64,000 bases of DNA from Mactra quadrangularis (lineage: Eukaryota; Mollusca; Bivalvia; Venerida; Mactridae), in the NCBI GenBank assembly GCA_025267735.1, contig CM046298.1, positions 43,436,883 to 43,500,882 on the forward strand, written 5' to 3'. This document shows positions 21,440 to 33,400 of the stretch, piece by piece. Numbering within the stretch: position 1 is the first letter of the stretch; every line of letters begins with the position of its first letter. The notes under the pieces are model-generated. The model was not told where the DNA came from. It worked only from the letters and a program-made list of their open reading frames with translations, and made no database searches. Both the position numbers and the translations under genes were made by a program.

Positions 21440-24400
21440 GTAAGATTTTTATTGCATGCAGATGATTTAAATAACTTCAAAAAAACAAATTAGACAAATA
21501 AGTTTCTAACGGAGGCTCATAACGGAGTGACATTTTGAACTGCTTTTTTAATTTCACAATTTTTTATGAAAAAATATTTCTTTTTCAAATAAATAATTTT
21601 TTCATACAAAGAGATAATTAGTTCGTAAAAAAGAGATAATAACTATTACATGTACCTTGAAACAAAATAATAAGATTTGGTATAGTTCGTACTAAATAAC
21701 ATTACGCGTGTGTGTAATCATTGAAAAAACCATTTCATTCCAAAGGCAGGACAGTAGATCTATTGAAAATAAAGGTAAAACAGAATTTCGAGTTTTTTGT
21801 ACAAACTTTACATGTACTTAGTAATACGTAAACGTCTAACAACTTTTAACCGTAAAATTATTCATATTTTGACAGTTGAGAAAGAACGAACTATACTTTA
21901 CTGTACTATGACGTTTTCAACATAAAAATACTTTTCTTACTTTAAGTGGTACTTGTACGGACATTTTTTCAAAAATCCAATGAAAAAAAGTGAACCACGA
22001 GCATTGATTGTTCGCCCCAAATGCATAATGTTTGGATTATGGGAGAATAAGGCTGAGAAAATCTTAGACACTTCCTACATTTCCTGTGAATATTGAAAGA
22101 TGGCTCAGTAGTTTTATTTCAATGAACCTACACAATTGAAGCGCTTGTTTTGTAACATTTGTGTAAAATTTTGTATGAATTGTTTTCAGAGTTTCTGATG
22201 AGGTTGAGAGTGAACTTGGTGATGCTGTACGTTCAAGTAAGTTATTTTTATAACTTTTTACTCAAGATAGATAGTTAGTTAATTATACGTTGTATTCACA
22301 TTCAATATCAAGGTTTATAGACACGTGATCTTCAGAAAGAAAGATACCACTTTTCTGAGAAATTTGGGGCTTTTGTCAGTTATCTTCCCCTGGTAACAAA
22401 CTCCACTAATGATGAAATATTTTATTATCCTTACATATGACTTCAATGATAAAATCCGAGAATTCCAACTGATAGGACCTACTTACCAATTGGAATGCTT
22501 CAGATTTTATCAAGGAAAGATAACTGACAAAAGTCCTTCGTTGGCATCAAACCAGAGTGCATAACCGATATAAAGACCTACTTCTGGTTGTAAAATTTCC
22601 TGTACCGAGTGCATACATATTAGTGCATGGAATTATATCCGAGTACAAATATTAATATTCTCAGAGGTTATTTCAGGGATTTAATTGTTTGACACTGTAT
22701 CCACTATGTTAAATCCTTACACTGATTTAAGCACATGCAGACTTCTTTACATGACTTTTATGAGCAAAGATCTTCATACATGCAACAGGCTTGTCAGATT
22801 TGTCCTGGGATTAATTTGGTGTAAATATAAAAGTAGTTTGTTTAATACTAAACTCTAAATAAAAGTATTTTTATTGTAGACATCAGAAAAAGATCTTTAG
22901 ATTCTGAAGATGTCGAACTAGCAAGAAGAGGTAATATATGTTTATCAACACAGTAACAGTTTCTTTTGACAATATTTGACATAATTTTATAATTAAGTGA
23001 GATTGTCGTTTTGACAGAAGGACTAGATTGCAGTGACATAAATATCTGTTTTTGTGGAATAAAATGAAAAAGTAAAATTAAACGTTTTGTTCTTACAAAA
23101 CGCCGATTTCTGTGTTACATATACAATGGCGTTATGCATGTTGGATAAATTCTTGATAATTATCATAAAAAATATTTTTGAAGCCCTCCACCATATTTTA
23201 TACAAATACACAACTTTATAAACAACAGTTCAGCATATTTTGTCAAATATATTTACAAAATTGGTTTCAAAATACATGTATTCACAGTTCATAAGCTTAA
23301 GAACAAAATTCAATGGTCAAAATATTCCCAAATTGTGTAAGAATTAACTAAAAATTACATTTCAATACTTCGCCCCTGTGAGGCTAGATCTGCCAAAACA
23401 GATTTATTATTTCAATCAGATATGCAATAGCGGATCCCGTGAAACGATGTGCAAGCAATGACAAATTTTAGTGGTTATGGTCTGTATTTTTAAATTCTAG
23501 AATAAAACAAAACAAGTTGAGTCACAAAAACGTTTAGGTTTACCTTTATCAATAAAAAATATGTACGATACTTATCTTTGTAGGTGAATCTGATGACGAA
23601 GATATTGAAGCACGTGGCCATCACAAGGGAAAGGGACATAAACATGGTAATTAGACCATAAAAATTAATTAATTACACATTTCTGTTTTTAAGCAGCTGA
23701 TATTTCCTTTTCTGCTTATTATTTACTTTGACCTTTACAATGTAGAATTGGAATAAAGACGTTAAAGCTTCATTATCAAAAGTAACACTGTTGTTGGACT
23801 GCAAAGAAAATAGACATCTATCGACTTCAAACACCCAATGAATATTTTTTAAATGGTGCAAATATTGCTTAAATATGTTTATATTATTTATTGCATTTCA
23901 AAGTGAAAGTAGATATAAACCGATAGTAGAATTTGGTTATAAATACTTAAAACAGTAGTTTTGATCATAGTATGTTTGAGATGAAGTCGTGTTCTAGACA
24001 AAACTGCTCCAAATTACATAATTTGAAAATATTTTGGATCAGGTATACTGAGCATTTGCGTATAATTAGATAGTGAGTGTTTTTACAAAAGTACTCCATT
24101 TTTTTAAGAAAAGGATCCTTTGTCAAACGAAAATTTAGAAAGCAGTATGGTTTGTACAGTGTCTTTAATGCATGGTATATTCTGATAACTTCATGTTTGT
24201 TAACAGTTTTCAAGTCTAATTTTGATAAAGATACCATCATATAATTCAATGGCCAGAATATTCCGTAATTGTGTGAGAATTAACTAAAATTAATTTTCAA
24301 AATTTCGCCCCTATGAGGCTAGATCTGCAAGGTTGGTTTTTTACGAAACTTTGTCAGGCATGCAATTGCGAATCCTGTTGAACGATGTACAAGAAATGAT

Positions 24401-27400
24401 ACATTTTAAGTTTACTCTTGCCTTTAAGTACAAATGTAAATAATAACAGACGTACGTGATACTGGCTAATATTTTTGTTTATTAAATGATAAAAGAAAAG
24501 CTAGTTGAGTCACTAGAATCAAATTTAGTTCAACATGACAAAAACGTTTAGGTTTACCTCTATCAATAAAAAGCCATGTACGATACTTATCTTTGTAGGT
24601 AAATCTGACGAGGAAGAAATTGAAGCACGTGGCCATCACAATAAAAAGGGACATAAACACGGTAATTAGTCGCTCTTATAAATAAATGATGTTTCTTTTT
24701 TATAAAACAGCTGATCTTTTCCATTTTGCTTATCATATACCTTTAACTTCACTCTATAATTTGAATTAATTTGTAAAATACTAAACTGTAAATAAAAGAA
24801 TTCTTTATTGTAGACATCGCCGAAAGATCTGAAGATTCCGAAGATGACGAAGTAGCAAGAAGAGGTAATTTATGTTTACCAACACAGTAATGGTTTCTTT
24901 AGACAAAACATTTCCTTATTATTAAGTGATATAGATTGCCGATGCTAGAAAAGGACTAGGTTGCCTTTGACAGAAATATCCATTTTTGTATTGAATAAAA
25001 TGAGAAAATAAACTTAAACTTTTATTTTTACGAAACGCCGTTTCTATGTTATATATACAATGGTGTATACTTATTGAATTGCGAATGATGCTGTGAAACT
25101 ATGTTCAAGAAATGGCATATTTTAAGTTGACCTTTGCTTTAAAGTACATAATAACAAATGTACGTGATAATAGTATATATTTTTTAACTCAAGAATAAAA
25201 CGAAAGCTATTATAAGTAACTAGAATCTAATTTGGTTTAAAAAGACAGATATTCAAAAAAGTGATGTACAATACTTATCATTGTAGCTGAATCTGACGAC
25301 GAAGATATTGAAACACGGGGCCATCACAATAAAAAGGGGCATAAACATGGTAATTTTTCGATTTTCTCTTTTTTGAAGCAGTTGATTTTTGTTTTCCTTT
25401 TTGCTTATAATAAACCTTTAATTACACAATATTTGCTTATTATAAACCTTTAATTACACAAAAAATGGAATTGGAAAGGTTTTAGTGTATTTTTTTTTAT
25501 CAGAGGCTTTTCATGATAACCTCCGATATTGGAAAAATATCTAAAGATGTTCAACCAACGTCTTTGTCTATAAAACATGTAAAATAGAATACGCTTTAAT
25601 AATAAAAGCCAAACAGTCTATGCAATGTGCATATGATGGTATTCGTTTAGTACAACAATATAAATTAAATGTGGTAGTAGATTGTAAAATACTTAATTCT
25701 AAATAAATGTACTCTTTATTGTAGACATCACCGAAAGATCTGAAGATTCCGAAGATGACGAACTAGCAAGAAGAGGTAATTGATGTTTACCGACACAGAC
25801 ATATTCTTATAATTGTGACAGACGGATTAGGTTGCATGCGACAGAATATGCATTTTTGTATTGTATGAAATGAGAATATAAAAATAAACGTTTTATTTTT
25901 CCAAAACGCCGATTTCTGCATTACATATGCAATGGCGTTATGCATATTTAATAAATTGTTGATAATTATTATGAAACAATTGTTAAAGCCCTCTGCCACA
26001 TTTTATCCAAAAAAAAACAATTACACTATAAACAACAGCTTAAGAACAAAATTCAATAGTAAGAATTGTGATAGAACTTATGAATAAAACATTTTGTGTT
26101 TCATCCCCATGAGGCCAGATCTGCCAGGAGTGTTAAGTCAGAACCCTGTGAAACGCTGTACAAAAAATGACAAATGTTTAGTTGACTATTGCTTTAAAGT
26201 ATATAATAACAGACGTACGTTATAATGTTGGTTTTTTTAATTCAAGATTAAAACAAAAGCAAATTGAGTCACGAGAATCGATTTTGGTTTAGCATGACAA
26301 GTACAATTAGGTTTACCTTTATTAATAAAATGCCATGTACAATACTTATCTTTGTAGGTGAATCTGACGACGACGACGAAATTGAAGCACGTGGCCATCA
26401 CAATAAAAAGGGACATAAACACGGTAATTAGACGATTAACATTCGTTAATTACGAATCTATATTTTGAAGCGCCTGAACTTTCTTTCTGTTTATTATAAA
26501 CCTTCTACTTCACGATGTAAAATTAGAATAAATACATTAACATGTAAATATTTTTCAGGCACTTTTACGGCATTTGTTTCAAAATTCACAGTCCATAAGC
26601 TTAAGAACAAAATTCAATGGTCAAAGTATTCCCATGTTTTTGTTGAAATTAACTGAGGTTACAATTCTAAACTACACTTCCGTGAGACCAGATCTAACAG
26701 GACAGTTTTTTATTCAGTTAGATATGCAAATGAGACTTCTGTAAACGATGTACAAGACATTGCAGATTTTAAGTTAGCTCTTGTTTTAGTACATGATAAC
26801 ATGCGTACGTGATAATGGTTTATATTTTTATTAAATGTCTACCAAAAGCTAGTTGAGTCTCTGAACTTGAATTTGATTTAACATAAAAATAACGTTTTGG
26901 TTTATATTTATCAATAAAAAGTCAAGCACAATACTTATCTTTGTAGGTAAATCCGACGAGGAAGAAATAATTGAACGTGGTCATCACAATAAAAAGGGAC
27001 ATAAACACGGTAATTAGTCGCTTTTTTATAAATAAATTATGTTTCTTTTTATAAAGCAGCTGATTTTTTCCATTTTGCTCATTATATTCATTTGGGGTAT
27101 GAGTATATACTATCAAAATTAAATCAGTTCACAATAAATTTTGCGGAAAATATCTGCTCTTGCGTAAAACGACAAATACAAGTTTGACCTTAAGGAGAAT
27201 GTGTATGGCCTTATGAGAATGCGGTAGACTATCCCTATATGTTTCATTCATGACAAATTGTGTAAGATACTGGTTCTTATTACGAATGCCTACAAATAGT
27301 TATCCAAAACAATGTTATATTACATTAAAATCTTTAAGTAATATAGGAAGACGTTGCTTGGTTACTAAAGTTTCAATCTCCTATTTTATCATGGTATTAG

Positions 27401-30400
27401 TTATGTATGATTTTTTTAAATATTTGCAAAAATAATTTATTCCTGAAACAATTTCAACAAAGAGTTATTGATACATGTACACAAAATAGGCATTTTTCAA
27501 TAACTAATGAAAGTAGATGTCATCATTATTGCAATTTGTAAATCATATATGTAGAAAAGTATCCCATATTAAGTATAAACTTGAAGTATAAAATATCGAT
27601 GACTAGTTTCAGTTTTAGTAATCACAAACTAAAATTTGAAACAGATCGTCAACATGGTATTTCTGAAAATGTACGTATTTGTGGTCATAGTTTTTTCCAA
27701 CCTTGGTATGCCATTGTTAGATTGTGAATATCACACATTCTTTCAATGTAATAATATGTCGATGTTAGGAGAGAATACTTATTTAACTGGTGCAATGATA
27801 TTACTAACCTCTTAGAATTTTATAACCTTATGTCAACTAATGACAGGCTAACTTTCATAAAACTTTCAGAAATTGTTCATGAATGTATGTTAAAAAATAA
27901 AAGCAAATACTCTCATTCTTGATGTCATTAATATGCATGCTACCTATCCACATGTTGTTGTTCTAGCCTATGACACTGACTTCATATGTTAACTCGTACC
28001 TAGTATTACATTTATTTTGCTTTGCATTTTATGTTTGATATAAATTTAATGCATATGACATAATTGTTATATACATATTATGTATTATGAACTGGACGCC
28101 TTGAAATATTCAATGAATAAATTGTGTTGTATGGTATCGTATACCCTTAACAATATAATTTGGAATTAATTTGTAAAATACTGATTCTAAATAATATTAT
28201 TCTTTATTGTAGATATCACCGAAAGATCTGAAGATTCCGAAGATGACGAACTAGCAAGAAGAGGTAATTAATGTTTATCAACACCGTAATGGGTTCTTTT
28301 GACGAACCAATTTTTTTAAATTAAGTGATATACATTTGTAGATTGCCGATGCTAGAGAAGGACAAGGTTGCACGCGAATATCCATTTTTGTATTTAATTA
28401 AATGAAAAAGTAAAATTTATCGTTTGAATTTTATAATTTCACTCTCATAAGACCAGAAAAGCCAGGACAATTTTTTTAATCAGACAGCTGTGCTATTGCG
28501 AATCATGTATTTGACTATAAAGTAAAGCGTGTTGAGTCACTAGAATCGAATTTGGTTTAACATGACAAAAACGTTTAGGTTAAGCTTCATCAATAAAAAA
28601 ATCATGTATGATACTTAACTTTGTAGGTGAATCTGACGACGACGACATTGAAGCACGAGGCCATCACAATAAAAAGGGACATAAACACGGTAATTAGACG
28701 ATTAACATTCATAAATTACGAACTTATATTTTGAAGCGCCTGATTTTTTTATTTTCTGTTTATTATAACTTCAACTTCACGATGTAAAATTGGAATAAAG
28801 ACTTTAACATGTAAATATTTTTCAGACACATTTACGGCATTTGTTTCGATAATATTCACAGCCCATAAGCTTAATAACAAATTCCAATGGTCAGAGTATT
28901 CCCATGTTTTTGTTGAAATTTAAGGTATTTATTGCTTGCTAAACTACACTTCCATGAAGCCAGATCTGCCAGGACAGTTTTTTTTAATTCATTCAGATAT
29001 GCATTTGCGGATCCTGTTAACGATGTACAAGAAATGGCAAATGTTAAGTTGGCTTTTGCTTTTAAGTACATACATGTATAAACAATCGTACGTGATAATG
29101 GTTTATATTTTGTTAATGTTAAAACAAAAATTGAGTCTCTGGACTTGAATTTGATTTAACCTAAAATAACGTGTTGGCTTAGCTTTATCATAAAAAAGTC
29201 AGGCAAGATACTTTTCTTTGTAGGTAAATCCGACGAGGAAGAAATTACTGAACGTGGTCATCACAATAAAAAGGGACATAAACACGGTAATTGGTCGCTT
29301 TTATAAATAAATTATGTTTCTTTTTTATAAAGCAGCTAATTTTTTCCATTTTGCTCATCATATTCACTTGGGGTATGATTATACTAATAAAATTGAATCA
29401 GTTCACAATAAATTTTGCGGAAAATATCTGCTCTCGCGTAAAACGACAAATACAATTGTGTCCTTAATAAGAATGTGGTAGACTATCCCTATATGTTTCA
29501 TTCATGACAAATTGTGTAAGATACTGGTTCTCCTTATAACGAATGCCTACAAATATGTATCCAAAACATTGTTATATCATATTAAAATCTTTAGATAATA
29601 TAGGAAGACATTGCTGGGTTACTGAAGTTATATATCTCCTATTTTATCATGGTTTTAGTTATGTGTGGTTTCTCAAATATTGGCAAAAATAATTCATTCC
29701 TGCAACAATTTCAACAAAGACTTATTGATACATGTACTCAAAATTGGCAATTTTCTATAACTAATGAAAGAAGATGCCATCTTTATTGTAATTTTCAATT
29801 ATTTTTATATTATGTAGAAAAGTATCTCACATTAAATATAGACTTCAAGTATAAAATATCGATGACTAGATTCTGTTAAAGTAATCACAAACAAACATTT
29901 GAAACAGCTCGTCAACTTGGTATTGTTGAAGATGTCCTTATTTGTGATCACTGTTTTTATCCAACATTGGTATGCCATTGTTGAATTGATCATGCATTCT
30001 TCTAATGTAATAAATATGTCGATGTTAGGAGAGAATACTTATTTAACTGGTACAATCATAGAACCAACCTCTTAGACTTTTATAGCCTTATGTAAACTAA
30101 TGACAGGCAAACTATCATTAAACTTTCAGAATTTGTTCATGAATTTATGTTAAGAATTAATAGTTAATACTCTTATTCTTGATACCATTGATATACATGC
30201 TGTCTATCCTCATAAACTTAAACTTTTTCATTTGATTAAACGCCTATTTCTATATTACATATTCAATGGCGTTGTACAAGAATGTAATAAAAAATAAATA
30301 CATGTAAGTAAAAACCCTCCACCATAAAAACATAATGTATATACAATAACACAAAAAATAAAAAATTACCAAACATGATGTTATATAGTTAGTAAGTTAA

Positions 30401-33400
30401 TTTATTTTTATTTTCTTTTTTTAATGAGCTTTTATATTTCATATTTTTGGACCTACATCCTTCACAGATCATGATTCGACTTAATTTTACATTTTTATCA
30501 CTAATGTCTTATTTATTTCTATTTATTTTATATTGAAAATTGGTGTCCTGAACAGTATAACATGATGCTACTGTTAACCGGACATGTCCTGAACAGTGCA
30601 ACATAACGCCACTGTTAACCAGACATTTCCCCAAAGGTGTCGAAACATCACCTTTAAAGGGCCCTTAATACATCCCCAAAGGTGTCGAAACATCACCTTT
30701 AAAGGGACAATTTATTTAGGTGATGTTGTTGTTCCAGCCTAATACACTGTCTTTATATGTAAAATTGTACGTAATATTACGTTTATTTTGCTGTGTATTC
30801 ATGTTTGATGTAACTTAAATGAATAAGCCATAATTGTAATATAAGTGTTATCTATTATGGACTGGGGGCCTTGAAATATTCAATGAATAAATTATTGTAT
30901 TGTAAACCATTAACTTTATAATATAATATGGTAGTAGTTTGTAAAATACTAAACTCTAAATAAAAGTATTCTTTATTGCAGACATCACCGAAAGATCTGA
31001 AGATTCCGAAGATGACGAACTATCAAGAAGAGGTAATTTACGTTTATCAACACCGTAATGGCTTCTTTTGACAAAAGATTTTCTTATAATTAAGCGATAT
31101 GGGCAATCTGATTAAAACCCGATCTAAAATTTTACACTCGCATTCTCGTTGATTTAGATCTGGCCTTTTCCAAACGAAGGTCACGTTCAGGTGACCTTTT
31201 CTCATCATAATATTCATGACGAAATTGTTATGGTACGTAATTTGTTACATAGTCTACGTCACTCAATTTGAAATGAGCCGCCCAGTCGCAGACTGTGAAT
31301 AATACTGCTGTTAAATAAGCATGCAAACCTTGGTCTAAAAATAGAAATTACGAAATCAAAATGTGTTTAATAGTGTTTAGTCTAGATGAAAGCTACGCAT
31401 TGATTGGTCGACACAAAGTTCATCTCGACGTGACCTTCCACGGAGAAAGTAGAGAGCCTGTACGACAACGCTCTACAGGATATCTGTTTACGGAGAGTGC
31501 GATATGGGTTGCCGTTGTGACAGAAGAACTAGGTGGCATGTGACAGAAATATTCATTTTTGTATTGAATAAAATGAAAAAGTAAAACTATGAATTTCACC
31601 CTCATAAGGCCGGAAAAGCCAGGACAATTTTAAAGGAATTCAGTCAGCTGTGCGATTGCGAACCATGTATTTAACGATGTACAATAGCTAGTTGAGTCAC
31701 TAGAATCAAATTTAGTTCAACATGACAAATACGTTTAGGTTAACCTTTATCAATAAAAAAAGTCATGTACGATACTTATCTTTGTAGGTGAATCTGACGA
31801 CGACGACATCGAAGCACGTGGCCATCACAATAAAAAGGGACATAAACACGGTAATTAATCGATTTTCTCTATTTTGAAGCAGCTTTATTTTCTTTTTTTG
31901 CTTATTATAAACCTTCAACTTCACAATATAAAATTAGAATATATAGGTTAACATATAAACCAAACATTTTTTATTACACGGAGAAGCTTTTCATGATTAC
32001 CTACGGTATTGGTATAACTTCATACGGTGTTTAAAGCGTCTTGTAGCCTACACAAATGTATATCATAAAGAATGTTGTCTAGAAATTTAAGTCCGTAGAT
32101 GTGCTTGTATTCATCTGATACAGAAATAAACAAAAGAATTCTAGCATTTTTAAATTGTACAATCTAAAGTGAAGTGTTGTTTATTGTAGACATCACAGAA
32201 AGATCTGAAGAATCATCCGACGGTGACGAACTAGCAAAAAGAGGTAATTGATGTATACCAATATAATAATGTTTTTCTTTTGATATAACTGAAGCTTGCA
32301 CTTTTGTGTAATTAGTTCTGGATTTAAAATGTATTTGACAATTTTATATTTTTAATAAATTGAACAAGTATATAGCACATGAAGTATGTGATCATAATAA
32401 CATAATAGTAAGAAATTGTCCGATTTACTGATAAGAAGCAAATGCACATTGAGTTATTGAAAACAAATTTTATTTAACACGACAAGAACTTGTTTCATTT
32501 AGTAATTATCACCTTATTAAAATATCAAATGCCTCATCTTGTGTTCAACCGTTGCTTCCCCTACATTTCTCAAGAACAGAAAACTTGCTTGTCCCATTTT
32601 TGTTTGATAACATTGCATCATTCATCTCTGGTACTTAAGCAATGTAAGAGCATCCAATTTGTTAAAAAAGTTAATGTTTTTCAATCAAAACTTTGTGCAT
32701 GGTACTTGAAAGAGGAAATGAAACACATGGTACACAGGGAAATAAACTTGGCAATGAAAATACATGGTTGTATTTATGAATAAATTATGCATCTATATTT
32801 TCATTCAGATGATTGTTTCAATAATGCTTATTATTTATCTTTAACACCGCACTGTGAATTTGAAATAAAGACTAGTATTAAATAACTAGTATTCTTAATG
32901 AAATTGTTACAAATAAGCATGCAGCTTTTCAATATTACTTCAAAAATTACTAAATTAATGTTAAATTACTTGCGGTGCTGAAACAATATGTCACAAATTA
33001 ATGAAATATAAAATAGTCTCTAGTAAATTAGTCAATACGTGCAAGGTTCATGTGAGTGTTCCTTTTAGTGAACGATTAACAAAAAAGAAGTGCTAATATC
33101 TCTTTCGATTTTTGTCGGTCTGAAAATGTATTTTCGGTGTCAATTTTAGTCTTCTTGCAAGAATATAAAGATTTCTATTTTTGTTGATATTTGTTTATTG
33201 TAAAACAGAATTAGTTGTAAGACAAGCTTCTATGATCACGGGTAAAGAGTATTCACTTGCACAGCAAGGGGTCACTGGTTACGGTAGTTAGGTTTAAGCT
33301 TGGGTCACGATTTGTGCGCTTTGTACTTATTTTTTGTATTATTTTTTTTCAGATGAATGGATTAATCTTCGTGAACTTTTGAAAGCCGCATTGGAAAGAC

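Noticed and set aside
31361..31543. 60-residue frame in intron 14
   Set aside because: Lies entirely inside a MITE with a 9-bp target duplication; the same sequence recurs at 47393-47789.
22880..32243. CRISPR-like array impression from evenly spaced near-identical repeats
   Set aside because: Repeats are protein-coding exons with splice sites and homologous introns; spacing is irregular and the genome is animal.
32490..32783. 97-residue frame in intron 16 of the precursor gene
   Set aside because: No splice sites in phase; part of it is a decayed B exon read in a different frame.
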